Assembly (NCBI RefSeq): GCF_028583425.1
Contig: NC_072799.1
Span: 88,274,217 to 88,338,216 of the forward strand
DNA length: 64,000 nucleotides
Source of the DNA: Eublepharis macularius
Lineage: Eukaryota > Chordata > Lepidosauria > Squamata > Eublepharidae
Direction: 5' to 3'
Shown here: piece after piece, positions 20,081 to 30,967 of the stretch
Position numbering within the stretch: the first letter of the stretch is position 1
How the letters are laid out: every line of letters begins with the position of its first letter
Notes under the pieces: generated by a model
What the model saw: the letters and a program-made list of their open reading frames with translations, nothing else
The model's database searches: none
Told to the model about the DNA's origin: nothing
Position numbers and translations under genes: made by a program

Positions 20081-20296
20081 GGGAAGGACCGTGGCTCAGA
20101 AGGACAGAGCGTCTGCTTTGCAAGCGGAAGTTCACAGATTCAATCTCCAGCATCTCCACTCAAAAAAAGGATCAGGAAACAGGTGATGTGGAGGTCCTCG
20201 GCCTGAGCCCCTGGAGAGCTGCTGCCAATCTGAGTAGACTACACTGACCTTAATAGGCCAAGGGTCTGATTCAGTGTGAGGCAACTCCATGTGTTC
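20081..20296 (+). repeat. tRNA-Ala-derived SINE
   Basis: The head 'GACCGTGGCTCAGAAGGACA' resembles the tRNA A-box region, 'GCGTCTGCTTTGCAAGCGGA' an anticodon arm, and 'AGATTCAATCTCC' the B box. The body 'GAGCCCCTGGAGAGCTGCTG' and tail 'AGGGTCTGATTCAGTGTGAG' complete a nearly full-length copy. Confidence 0.85.
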
Positions 20297-20419
20297 GTGC
20301 GTAACAAAAACCTCCGAATCAGCCCTGTCCAAAGCTTAGTGTAAAGTAGGCACCTTGGTTCAAACCATGACAGAATAAAGTTTAGATACTATTTGCTTAA
20401 GTTCCAGAGCAATATAAAA

Positions 20420-21140
20420 TGGGGTTGTACCTACCTGTAACTGTTGATCGTCGAGTATCTTCTGTGCAGGCATACACTGGGAGTGCGCATGCGTAGGCCA
20501 GCCATGAAGAGATTTTTCAGCTGATCATCATCCAGAGAACAATGCTTCTTATGTTCTGAAGTCTGGCCAGGCAAAGGATCACTGGTGCTGGAACACAAAT
20601 CTGAAGGAGATGGCCGTGGAACCGAGGATCGATGTTTCATCGGATCTGATGAATACCCAGATGGAACTGATACGGGTTGATCAGGAACCGATGAGGGCCA
20701 TTTCATGGCAGATTTTTGCCCTGCCGGTAGCTGTGGGCCCTGCAGCAATTTCTCCCATAGTGCTGCTTTTAAACGAGAAGCTCTGTCACTCCTCACCGTA
20801 GGAGTAAATTTTTGACAGTGTCGACATGTTGACACATTGTGACCCTCACCTAGACAAATAAGACAAAGGCCATGTTCATTAGTCTGAGTGATTTTTGTTG
20901 AACACTGAGAACATTTCTTGAACAACGACTTCGAAGATGTTAGGATGGTGATAGAGGTGGCAAAAGAAGAACTGAGGGAAGTGGGGGGTGGGGGCTCAGC
21001 CTCATCAACCCTGTTTTGGTGGGAAAGTCTCTGCTCTTGAGCAGCAGAGGTTGAGCATCCCCTTATAGACCTTAAAGTGAAGAGAAATCTCTCCACAGCT
21101 GGCCTGCATGTGCTCAGTCCCGATGTGGAACCGCACAGAA
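20420..21140 (-). mobile_element. DIRS-type retrotransposon fossil, gag-like part
   Basis: A minus-strand region encodes a serine-rich protein with a Cys/His cluster of the order C-x2-C...CLxCLGEGHxxxxCxxC followed by RSDRASRLKAALWEK, which resembles the gag-like ORF of vertebrate DIRS elements. Only this part is present. It is a broken fossil, with its pol counterpart perhaps represented by the separate copy at 31740-33850. Confidence 0.6.
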
Positions 21141-21590
21141 GAACCAGGATGAACTTAGTATTTTCTTAACAGACCTAAAAAGACGACATCAATAAAATAA
21201 AATAAAGTTAATATATTCATTTAATTACAATAGGCAAGGTATTCTTCTTCTCATTGTTATAGATAGCAGGAGGAGGATACCAGCTTATGGCTTAGATAAA
21301 ACTTGTGTGGGTCATTTTTTTCATTAATTTATTTTATAAGCCAAGATCTGAATGTCCAATATTTCATCACGTTTGATGAAACCTCGATGACAATCAGTGT
21401 AACATGGAAGCTAGTTGTTGATACTTCAAGCTTATGGAACTAATTGCATCAATTCAGCTTTTATTTAAATGATTATGGACTCACAAAGTGATGGAAGGCT
21501 ACTGACAGCATTTAAAAAAATATCCAGGCAATCTGCTCACAGTTGGGGTGAATCATTATTTTAACAGGCAAAAATAAAGTCAGCTGTTAT
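21141..21590. other. AT-rich intergenic DNA
   Basis: No gene or repeat recognised. TAATTA-like cores occur, for example TTAATTACAA near 21219. Confidence 0.35.
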
Positions 21591-21900
21591 GCACAGAAAA
21601 GAAAATGGCTGAAAGGGGGCTAATAACATCCCCAACTACGATTGGTACCCAGAATATTAAATTGCCTTAAACACAAATTCTGTCATTCCAAAGGACTGAT
21701 GGCGTAATTAATGTAGCCCTGGTATCCATGGCCAATTTAATTAGGATGTTTCTTCGAAGACATTTGCTCTTTACCCTATTGTAATGTCTACAACGTTCAA
21801 TGTAAAATCACACTTTGAAACTGTACCTCTAGTTCGATAAAAGGAAGGGTTTGCTTGATAGACCAAATAAATTATTTATCCTACCAGTTATAATTAACCA
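21591..21900. promoter_or_regulatory. Candidate conserved non-coding element
   Basis: Single-copy-looking AT-rich sequence with clustered homeodomain cores: GGCGTAATTAATG, CAATTTAATTAGG, AATATTAAATTGCC and TATAATTAACC. It has no coding or repeat signature. Conservation cannot be judged from one sequence. Confidence 0.3.
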
Positions 21901-22550
21901 TGTAGTCCTTGGAAGGACTAATGATGCTGCAATTTAGCATGTGGGAAGCGTATACCTCTGGACTTTGTGTATTCCATGTCAAGACATGGAATACAGGTTC
22001 TGTGTTCAGGAAACCACACGCCTGTCTGGATACATCTTGCCTGCAGTTCCCATATGTGGGACCCCACATGTATATGGAGTTCATGCTGCGGTTCCTTCTT
22101 TCAGCCACATCATTTCAGTTTTAGGAGGGGTGGTGCAAGCATGGGAAAGAGCTGCAACACCGATGTCCCTCATTGCCCAAGATTCTTACCACTACTCTTG
22201 CAGTGTGGAAGGAGCAGCACTGCAGCATTTTCCACACTGCTGGCCAGAAGCAGTCTTAGCCAATGGACAGCTGGGCAGCTGCCCTCGGCCGCATGCTGGA
22301 GACCCCACTGCCCACAGCCCTTCTGGGGTGGAGGAGCATTGCTATGGTCAGAGTTCCAGCTATGTTCATGGCAATGGCTGTTTTCACCTAGCTTCATTTG
22401 GGACAAGATCTTGGCCCTGGCAGGGTGGTGGTGGCAGCGGCAGTGATTCGGGAGCCCCATCTTGCCCCAGGGCCCTAGAATCAGTAAGGACTCCCTCCCA
22501 CCCACTGCCAACTAGTGCAAAAAGGCCTGATCAATTTAGCCAGCTCCACA
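21901..22550. other. Unassigned intergenic DNA
   Basis: Open frames on both strands overlap heavily in Cys/Ser-rich translations and resemble nothing known to me. A local inverted repeat 'TTCCATGTC'/'GACATGGAA' lies near 21970-21990. Confidence 0.35.
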
Positions 22551-22685
22551 TATTTATTTAGAATATTTCTATGCCACCTCTTCAGAGTCCTGTTCAAGGC
22601 AGCTTACAACTAAAAAGCACAGTATAAAATACAAGCTGTTAAAAACACACACACGCCATTAAAAACACAGCATAAAAACCATCCA
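22551..22685 (-). repeat. LINE 3'-end fragment (L2/CR1-type)
   Basis: On the minus strand 'GTAAGCTGCCTTGAACAGGA' and 'AAGAGGTGGCATAGAAATAT' match the 3' end plan seen at 9850-9935. It also contains a short (CA)n tract. Confidence 0.5.
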
Positions 22686-22687
22686 TT

Positions 22688-23220
22688 TCAGCCTGAAAAA
22701 CCAGCAGTGGCTGAACATAGCCTAACTCAAACAGGACACAGTATCTTATTCCAGGACACCAAAATACTGGACAACACTTCCAACTACTTTGTCAGATTGC
22801 ACAGGGAAGCCATTGAAATTCATAAGCATAAGCACAACTTCAACAGGAAAGAAGAGACTTTTAGAATGAATAGACCATGGTTTCCAGTCCTGAAAAACAC
22901 CAGGCTAACAAAATACGTCTTACAATAGCCCTGCAGATAAGATTAGCATATCAAGCACCAATCCATATGCAAAAGAACCTCCTCAGGATACAGTGAAGCA
23001 TTAGCATTCCACACCCTGGGAAACTCTTATAGGATGACGCAACCCAAACCCACCTTCCTGAGTAGATATAAATTACCTGCTAACATCTTCTCCACAGTTT
23101 GACACTGAGAGATCTCTGTCTTTCAGTGCTACACCTTTGAAGATGCCAGTCACAGCTGCTAGCAAAACGTCAGGAACTACAATGCCAAGACCATGGTGAT
23201 ACAGCCCGGAAAATCCACAA
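22688..23220 (+). mobile_element. Penelope-like element 3' fragment (second copy)
   Basis: This is the same sequence as 29785-30330 with substitutions: the frame at 22707-22928 gives SILFQDTKILDNTSNYFVRL and EAIEIHKHKHNFNRKEE, the C-terminal part of the GIY-YIG endonuclease region. The 3' UTR and the hammerhead-like end follow (near 23135-23180), but here CTGAAGA has become TTGAAGA and GAAA has become AAAA. It lacks the reverse transcriptase and starts abruptly after the LINE fragment. Confidence 0.85.
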
Positions 23221-24118
23221 CAACCAAGAAGAAAACTACTATATTAGAAGGATTTAGCGTAGCTCTCTCCCTGCTGCTCTGTTTTTCTTCTTGCAAGTTT
23301 TTTTTTAAATGTAGGGAAACATTCAAAAAGTGAAACTTCACCTGCAGTCTGAAGTAGTACACTTCATTGTGGTCCCTCACTCCAATTTAATCTAGACATG
23401 TTGTAGAACAGTAGTCCCCTACCTTTTTGAGTCTGCATGTTGAGGTGCTGGCTGAGCACTATCCTAAATGGCTGCTACAGAAGGTGGAGCTAAGCCCCAA
23501 ATGGCTGCTATTGCAGACATGGAAAAACTCTTTCTTTTGAATAAGGGCAATAACAATGCCCTCTCCCACTCTCCAAAAACTTGGGGGCAGCCAGGGGAAG
23601 TAGTTACAGGCATCAGGTTGGGGAACCTTTCTCTAGAATCAAGTGGTACAGTTCTGAAGCAGTAAAACAATTATACCACTTTAGAGTCTGGGCACAGAAA
23701 CATGTTTTAAGAAAAACTTTTCCTGTGTAAAAAGCTCCCTGTTATACATAGCTAAGCAGCAAAGCAGAGAGAAAAAAGCATTTTTTTGTTGTGGTGCTAA
23801 TGGTTTACTTTCATGTCATACTGGTATTTTCACACTGGAGGACATTCTAAAATTGTGTGCTGATCAATGAGGTGCAGTCCAGAATGACCTTCTCTTCATT
23901 CTAGCTTTTATTTTGTGAATAGGTCAGGCCGTAGTTGCATGTATGGATCCAGCCAAGATTATCTATAACACGGTAGACAGATTTACAGACTGAACTGCTT
24001 CAGGTGGAGGAAGGCATATTTTTAAAATGCTATTTCTATTTAAAACACACACACACACCCCTCACTGTACATAGAAAAGTACGACATCCGTGATAAGACT
24101 CGTCCAGATTCTTCTGTC
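23221..24118. other. Intergenic DNA, nothing recognised
   Basis: A short (CA)n tract at about 24045-24057 is the only simple feature. No coding region is supported. Confidence 0.35.
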
Positions 24119-24119
24119 C

Positions 24120-24362
24120 AGGGTACTAATTTACTTAATTTAGATATTTATATCCCACTATTCTCCCTAAAGGAGACCCAAAGCATCTTATCTCATCATT
24201 CTCTCTTCTTCTAGTTCATCCTCACAACTACAACCCTGTGAAGCAAGTTAGGCTGAGAAAGAGTGACTGGCTCAATGTTACCCCATGAGCTTCCATGGCA
24301 GATCAGGAATTCGAACTTGGGTCTCCCAGAATTTAGTCCAGCACTCTAGCCACATCATGCTG
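24120..24362 (-). repeat. tRNA-derived SINE
   Basis: On the minus strand a tRNA-like head ('CAGCATGATGTGGCTAGAGT') is followed by a B box in 'CCCAAGTTCGAATTCC', then 'CCATGGAAGCTCATGG', 'CCTAACTTGCTTCACAGGGT' and 'GATATAAATATC'. It has the plan of 8897-9095. Confidence 0.7.
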
Positions 24363-25880
24363 AGCAATAACACCATACTTTTAGAAAGTAAGCATTCAGG
24401 GAGCAAGCCTAAGCAGGTATACTCTGAAGTAAGTTTCATATTGTTCAGTGGGCATTACTCTCAGGAAAGCATCCCTAGGGTTGCAGCCTATGTCCCACAG
24501 AAGTACAACCTATTAAATCAAAGAGAAAATGACTTTTCCTTAACATAATTGGCGACGGGGTGTGTGTGTGATTTGCATATGCCTGGAAGAATTTTGTCTG
24601 TTGCCTCTAAATTATGATCTTAAATAAGGGATATAAATGTCTTAGACTTAAAGGGGGTACAAATTTTTTTGGATTGCACAGTGTTAATGGACAATAGGGA
24701 CTCCTCTGACAAATAATAGATGTGAATGTTTTGACAGTTTTGAAGCAAGTCATCTTTTGTCACTTTATTCTAGATCAAATTTTGTCTTAGTAATTAATGA
24801 GAAAGATATTATGATGTAATTTATCATGGTGAGTTGACAGGCAAAGAATTGTGTTCATAGGCATGAAGGAATGTGTAGAAGTGGGTGAACATAAGAAGCT
24901 ACAGTATGTTAAGACTCATCATTGGTCCTTTTACTCTTCCCTACTTCAATTTGCAGCAGCTCTGCACAGAGGTAAAGGAACACCTTTATCAACATTTTAA
25001 CTGGACACACTAAGGATTGAACTTGAGCCCTCTTGAGTGAAAAACAGGCATCCTGCCAATAAGCTACAATCCACTTATTTTCAGATGATTACAATGAAAA
25101 TAATAGAGGAAAGTTCTCAAGGTCTTTTCATTTGCTTTGTTGATTGCTCTTTTAGAAATCAGCTCCTCCTGTATTTCAATACAGGTGTACTGAGCATAGC
25201 AGAAGAGGAAGCATGCCTCTTACTAGGTAATTGCCTGTGTTTTCTCATGTTCCTGAAATGTTCATCCATCAGTTGAATTAACTGTGAATACCAATGCCCC
25301 AACATCATTTTGTCTATCTTGTGACACTCAAGAGTTCAATACAGCTGCACTTGTGAACAGAATCAACTAGTGTAGGATAAACAACAGGTAGAAATTTAAA
25401 AATAATTTGTAAGTTCTTAAAAGAACCTCCAGAAGAAGGCTGTAATGCACAATGTTTTAGAATTTCTGTACTACAAGATTACTCATAAGTCAGAAATACA
25501 CCTGGAAATTCCTGGTTCAGTTCATTAAAGTGGCTTCTGGAATGGTGAAACAGTTTCAGGAAACAAAGCTGAAATGACTACCCTCCCACCAAAAAGTCTG
25601 TGTGTTTCAGTTCAGTTCTTCCCATGCAGCAGCTGCTTAGGCAGACTGGCAAGCACTGGGCCTACAGTAGCAGGAAGCAGCCTCTGTGACTCTTTTCTTT
25701 AATGAAAACCAACCAATTGCATCCCAAGGGGAGAGACTGTGTAGTGTAACTCCACTGGTGAGAAGGGGAATGTCTGCACTGCTCACAAGTGCAATTTTTT
25801 TCAACACTTCCTGGGAAATGACATTGAGTTGCTTTGATTCACAAAGGGCCTGCTTTGAGCTGAGGAGGGGAGCAATGGGT
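24363..25880. other. AT-rich intergenic DNA
   Basis: An old repeat remnant of the 'GCATTACTCTCAGGAAAGCA' class lies at about 24400-24490. Otherwise nothing is recognised. Confidence 0.35.
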
Positions 25881-25889
25881 GGCATGGCA

Positions 25890-26240
25890 CTGTTGGCGTT
25901 ACCTTGCCAATCCCTTTCTGTGTGTTTTATGCACAATGCAAGGAAAGGCCAGCAGGCAACCAACATGCATGCAAGTGCGCACATGCAGCTTTGAGGAGGG
26001 GTCTCCTCCAGCCTCCAACTCCCCAGCTGCTGCAAAGGCTCATGTTGTGCAGATTAGGATGAAAATTGGAAATAATAAAGAATTATTAAAGAAGAGCTTC
26101 ACTGAAGGGGACCCAAGCATGTGTGGGCCAGGTTGCTCATTCACAGAGGCCTTCTGCAGCTGCTGCTGTTCTTTGCTTAGGTGCCTCCACTGTGATTAAA
26201 GAAGTCCTCCAAAGATAATGGGTCAAGAAGCACCAGCAGG
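25890..26240. repeat. Diverged tandem duplication, copy 1
   Basis: The ordered blocks 'GTGCAGATTAGGATGAAAAT', 'GGGGACCCAAGCATGTG', 'CCAGGTTGCTC', 'GAGGCCTTCTGCAGC' and 'AATGGGTCAAG' recur in the same order at 26565-26880. Class unknown. Confidence 0.65.
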
Positions 26241-26564
26241 AACTTCATCATGCCCAAAAAGACGTCCATCTTTTCTGGACTCTCCTGATTAAAGCTGTTA
26301 ACCTGACATTAAATCACGTGGAGAATTGTAGCACTATGTACAGCTGCACACACAAACCCAAGTCTTTCATGATCAGTATTTGTTTTCTTACTGAGTGTTT
26401 GGCATTCACTTTGCTTCCTTCCATGTCTTTCAACTCTGGGTTAAAAATTTTAGTTGGAAAAGGAAACTGGGAGGCCTATCTAGTCTCCTACTTTTATTAG
26501 TAAAAAATGGAGAAAAGAGAGGGCCATCCCTCTATTTCCCTTCCTGTGAAGGAAACCAAAGATC

Positions 26565-26880
26565 GATTCCTCCCTTTCTGTGCCCTTTTATTTACAATGT
26601 GAGGAAATGCCGGCAGCAGGCAGCAACCACTATGCAGTGTGGACGTATCTTGATGAGGATTTAAAGAGTTGAAGGGGCTCCAAGTGCCTGGCTTGTGTTA
26701 TGCAGATTAAGATGAAAATTAGAAATAAAAGAATCATTCAGGGAGAGCCACTTTGAGTGGGATCCAAGCATGTGAACCAGGTTGCTACCCATTCAGTGGC
26801 CTTCTGCTGTCCTTCACTTAGATGCCATCACAAGCCAACTGTGAATGCAGAAGTCAACCTAAGAAAATGGGTCGAGGGAC
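26565..26880. repeat. Diverged tandem duplication, copy 2
   Basis: The matching blocks are 'ATGCAGATTAAGATGAAAAT', 'GTGGGATCCAAGCATGTG', 'CCAGGTTGCTACC', 'AGTGGCCTTCTGC' and 'AATGGGTCGAG'. Identity is roughly 70-75 percent by eye with several indels. It ends just before the CR1 copy. Confidence 0.65.
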
Positions 26881-26912
26881 ACAAGGAGACTCTTCCCACC
26901 ATTTAACACAGG

Positions 26913-28625
26913 TTGGCCCCCCACAGCAACTGGAATTCAAGGAGGACATGGTCACTTCCCCCTAAGGTCCCCACCACCTTCATCTCATCTACCAATTCTT
27001 CCCTGTTGGTTAATATCAAGTCTAGTATGGCCGAGCCCCTTGTAGCTTCCTCCACCTTTTGAAAAAGGAAGTTATCGGCCAGGCAGGTCAGGAAATTGCG
27101 TGATTCATGACACTTTGCTGAGCCTGTCTCGCAGCACACATCGGGGAAATTGAAGTCACCCACAATTACTCTACCAATCTGTTCAAAGAGGGCTGCATCC
27201 ATTTCTTCTTGCTGGTCAGGTGGTCTGTAGCAGACTCCAACAATAATACCCTTTGTCCTTCCTCCCCTTATTTCTACCTATATGCTTTCCACTGGGCTGT
27301 CCACCCCATTCTCCATAACTTCTTGACAATCAAGCCCTCTCCTCACATACAACACCACTCCACCTCCTCTTCTACCCTTCCAGTTTTTCTTGAACAACTC
27401 ATACCCATCCACTAGCACATTCCAGTCATGGGAATCATCCCACCAAGTCTCAGTAATTCCTACTATATCATAGCCCTCTGTTGGGCATTGGTATATAGAC
27501 ACTTGTAGCCTTGTACCTTTGTTTGACCTTTCCTACCCAGGTGGGTCCCCACTGTGTTCACTTCATCATTGAAGTCGCCATGTCGATCGTCCCCTGCCCC
27601 TTGTGGCATCAGTTTAAAGCTCTCCTGATGAAGTTCTCCAGGTTCGTTCCAAACGTTTTCTTCCCTGCCCTTGAGAGGTGAAGCCCATCATGTGCTAGAA
27701 GGCCTTCTCTAAGAAAACCTATCCCATGATCCCAGAACCCAAAGCGCTCCTGCCGGCACCACCATCTCAGCCAATGATTCACCTCAAGTATGGTCCGCTC
27801 CCTGCGCGTTCCTCTTCCTATGACTGGAAGGATAGAAGAGAATACCACCTGAGCCCCCAATGTCTTCAACTGCCTTCCAAGAGCTTCATAATCCTCTTTA
27901 ATTCTTGTGACAGTATTCGCAGCCATGTCTTTTGTTCCCACACGAATCAGCACAAACGGGTACTTATCAGCGGGCTTGATGAGTTTCAGCAGTTGGTTGG
28001 TAATATCCTGAATTCTGGCCCCCGGCAAGCAACACATCTCTCGGAATAGGGGATCTGGCCCAGAGACATGGCGTTCCATACCCCTGAGCAGAGAGTCCCC
28101 AACGGCTACCACCTTCTGTTTTTTTCCACTTCCGTGTGGCCCCATGTCCTCTGCACACCCTCTTCCAGGTCTTTGTGGTTCTCCTTCCACTCTCATCTCC
28201 GTCACCATCTCTAGCACTTCAAAACGATTCTTGAGCTCAAGTGGACCAGAGCGTCTTCTTCGTTGTCGTCTTCGGGTTTGTACCGTAGATCTGAGAGGAT
28301 GCTCAGAAGGCAGATCGACTCTTCTTCTCTTTGACTTTCCTCTTCTTGGCTGTGCAGAGCCCCCAGGCTCTTGTCAATAAAATCCTCTCCTTCCTTGATC
28401 TCCTGAAGGGTGGTGATCCTTTCCTCCAGGCTCTGAACCTTTTCTTCCAAAAGTCTGACCAGCTTACACTTCTGGCAAGTGAACTCTGTCTTCTCTTCTG
28501 GGAGGAAAACAAACATGGCACACTCCATGCAGGTGACTGCGAAGGGGGCTTCAGTAGACATGAAGCCCCCTTCTCCTTACCTGTGTTTTTTCTCACTCCT
28601 ACTACTGAAGCTGAACGCATCCTTC
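26913..28625 (-). mobile_element. CR1 LINE, 5' half (ORF1 and endonuclease start)
   Basis: Read on the minus strand from about 28625: a short 5' UTR, then ORF1 from 28561 with MSTEAPFAVTCMECAMFV and a second C-x-x-C (a zinc-finger-like start) and a coiled-coil LLEEKVQSLEERITTLQ. After a change of frame near 28210 comes the ORF1 esterase domain (27609-28200) with VAVGDSLLRG and the D-x-x-H block HDGLHLSRAG. Then ORF2 begins with the APE endonuclease: GITETWWDDSH (27278-27502) and [12 protein letters not shown] with [10 protein letters not shown] (26903-27202). The copy stops inside the endonuclease; RT is absent. It is broken by a few frame changes. Confidence 0.85.
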
Positions 28626-28634
28626 ACAAGTTAG

Positions 28635-28835
28635 ATATTAATAATAATATTATAACATTCAATTAATAGACTGCCCTTCAGGACAATTTAACACCCACTC
28701 AGAGCAGTTTACAAAGTATGTTATTATTATCCTCACAACAATCACCCTGTGAAGTGGAGGAGTGGGGGAATCAAACCTGGTTCTCCATATTAGTGTCCTG
28801 CCACTCTTATTCACTACACCAAACTGTTTGTTGGG
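28635..28835 (-). repeat. tRNA-derived SINE, truncated head
   Basis: On the minus strand: 'CAGTTTGGTGTAGTGAATAA' head, 'AACCAGGTTTGATTCCCC', then 'CACAGGGTGATTG' and 'AATTGTCCTGAAGGGCAGTC'. The middle 'gctgggtgacc' section is missing. Same family as 17500-17757. Confidence 0.75.
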
Positions 28836-29042
28836 CGTTTTATTTACAATGAACGAGGTGGTGGTGGTGGTGGGGTTGTAAAACTTCAGCTTTATTTGTA
28901 TGAACCTCATAAGGGGCTTAAAACATCATGCCAAACTATTTCTCACTCGATTGGTTCTGTAATTAAACTTCATCATCAGCATGCTGCAGTTAGGTGTCCT
29001 TCTGCCCCGAGGGCCCAGGCATGTTTGGCTGCCTTCTCCAGA

Positions 29043-30365
29043 GGTGGATGTTGTTGAGATGATTCAAATCAGCACCCCACAAACCTAGTGTATGGTTCCT
29101 GTTTGTGGATGATACATTTATCATTTGGAGCCATGGGGAGGAAGAATTGATGGGGTTTTTGAATCATCTCAACAACATCCACCTGAACATACAATTCACA
29201 ATGGAGAAAGAAATCGAGGGAAAACTCCCATTCCTGGATACCTTGGTCATCCACAAAGCAAACTTTCAGTTAGGTCACAAGGTCTACAGGAAACCAACTC
29301 ACACTGATCGGTACTTACACAAAAACTCCAATCACCACCCCCGACAGAAAAGAGGCATAATGAAAACATTAGTGGATCGTGCAAGACGGATATGTGAGCC
29401 ACACTTTCTCAATGAGGAAATTAATCGTCTAAACCACGCACTTCAGGCAAATGGCTACTCCAGAAATGAAATCCGAAGAGCAATCAAACCCAGGATGAAT
29501 CAAACAACCAAGGAAAAACAGTCTCCTACAGGAAAAGTGTTTTTGCCATATATCAAAGGAATTACTGATCAGATGGGAAAGCTTATGAAAAAGCATAACC
29601 TTCAAGCAGCATTCAGACCCACCCGAAAAATACAACAGATGCTATGATCAGCAAAAGACAGTAGAGACCCCCTCACCTCTGCAGGAGTATACCGTATACC
29701 CTGCAGCTGTGGACAAGTTTACATCGGGACCACAAAGCGTAGCATCCAGACAAGAACATGAAAGACACTGCAGACTTGGACAACCTGAAAAATCAGCAGT
29801 GGCTGAACATAGCCTAATGCAAACAGGGCACAGTATCTTATTCCAGGACACCAAAATACTGGACAACACTTCCAACTACTTTGTCAGACTGCACAGGGAA
29901 GCCATTGAAATTCACAAGCATAAGCAAAACTTCAACAGGAAAGAAGAAACCTTAAGAATGAACAGAGCATGGTTTCCAGTTCTGAAAAACACCAGGCTAA
30001 CAAAACACTCCACACCCGACAATAGCCCTGCAGAGAAGATTAGCACATCAAGCACCAATCCATATGCAAAAGAACCTCCTCAGGATACAGTGAAGCCTCC
30101 CGCCATTAGCATTCCACACCCTGGGAAACTCTTACAGGATGACTCAGCTCAACCCCACCCCTGCTGAGTAGATACAAATGACCTACATCTTTTCCACACT
30201 GTGACACTGAGAGATCTCTGTCTTTTGGTGCTACACCTCTGAAGATGCCAGCCACAGCTGCTGGCGAAACGTCAGGAACTACAATGCCAAGACCACTGCA
30301 ATACAGCCTGGAAAACCCACAACAACCATCGTTCTCCGGCCGTGAAAGCCTTCGACAATATAATA
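29043..30365 (+). mobile_element. Penelope-like element (RT end, GIY-YIG, 3' UTR)
   Basis: The frame at 29105-29647 carries the reverse-transcriptase palm remnant V-D-D-T-F-I-I-W and downstream signature KLPFLDTLVIHK, VYRKPTHTDRYLHKNSNHHP and LNHALQANGY, typical of Penelope-like elements. A GIY-YIG endonuclease follows (CGQVYIGTTKRSIQTR near 29702-29752; C-terminal part 29709-30040). Then come about 190 bp of 3' UTR and a hammerhead-like motif at 30236-30276. The copy is 5'-truncated and broken in frame at a few points. A 25-bp perfect inverted repeat (29043-29067 with 29159-29183) marks its 5' end. Confidence 0.85.
30234..30282 (+). ncRNA. Hammerhead-ribozyme-like motif of the Penelope element
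   Basis: CTGAAGA (30239-30245) fits the CUGANGA core. GCCAGC (30247-30252) pairs with GCTGGC (30260-30265) as a 6-bp stem II. GAAA (30266-30269) follows, then ACGTC: a palindromic ACGU stem III that could only close between two RNA copies, with GUC at 30271-30273 as the cleavage triplet. CCT (30236-30238) and AGG (30274-30276) can pair as the start of stem I. One unpaired U separates the core from stem II. Hammerheads are an established part of Penelope-like elements; activity here is unknown. Confidence 0.6.
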
Positions 30366-30930
30366 AAAAAGTCACTGTGTTTTTGATCAGAGTAGGACAT
30401 GCAGACGACATTGCCATGATCCTTTGTATTTGGCCCTCAATTTATCTTGACTTGACAGGGCTATAATGTTGTTTCACGCCTACCCCAAATGTGATAGAGC
30501 ACTGGCAGAGAAAAGCTGGGGGGGCGGGGGGATGCTGTGCCATTAACATGGGAGTCAGGTATGTTTCACCAGTGACACCTCTCCTTCCTTAAAACAGCCC
30601 CCCACAGTGAGATTGGGAGCAGGGAGGGGGGAGTTCATTTGGTTTTGTCAATGGGATGTTGAGTGAATGAGGGATGACCTTTTTATTTTTTATAAATAAA
30701 AATGGGAGACCAGGAGGTGACTCAGTTTCCATTTTCTGACTAAAGTCATTAACCTAGATTTGAACAATGAAGGAGAAGAAGTTAAAATGAAACCAAAGCT
30801 GCCGTCTCAGCAAAGAAAATGAATGGAGTCCAGTCTTTAACCAGACCCGTCCATGTGGAATTCCACAGTCCATATGGAATACTGATCTGGAAAGACTTTG
30901 ATGTCTGCATGAACTGTGCACAGCGCTATC
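30366..30930. other. Intergenic DNA, nothing recognised
   Basis: No gene or repeat recognised. A 19-bp near-repeat (18/19) of 26894-26912 ends the stretch at 30931-30949. Confidence 0.35.
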
Positions 30931-30967
30931 TCCCGCCATTTAACACAGGGTTAACAGGGTTAACAGT

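Noticed and set aside
21941-22561. A 206-residue plus-strand frame overlapped by 159- and 113-residue frames
   Set aside because: Three frames on two strands overlap, composition is unremarkable and no domain is recognisable. Probably chance.
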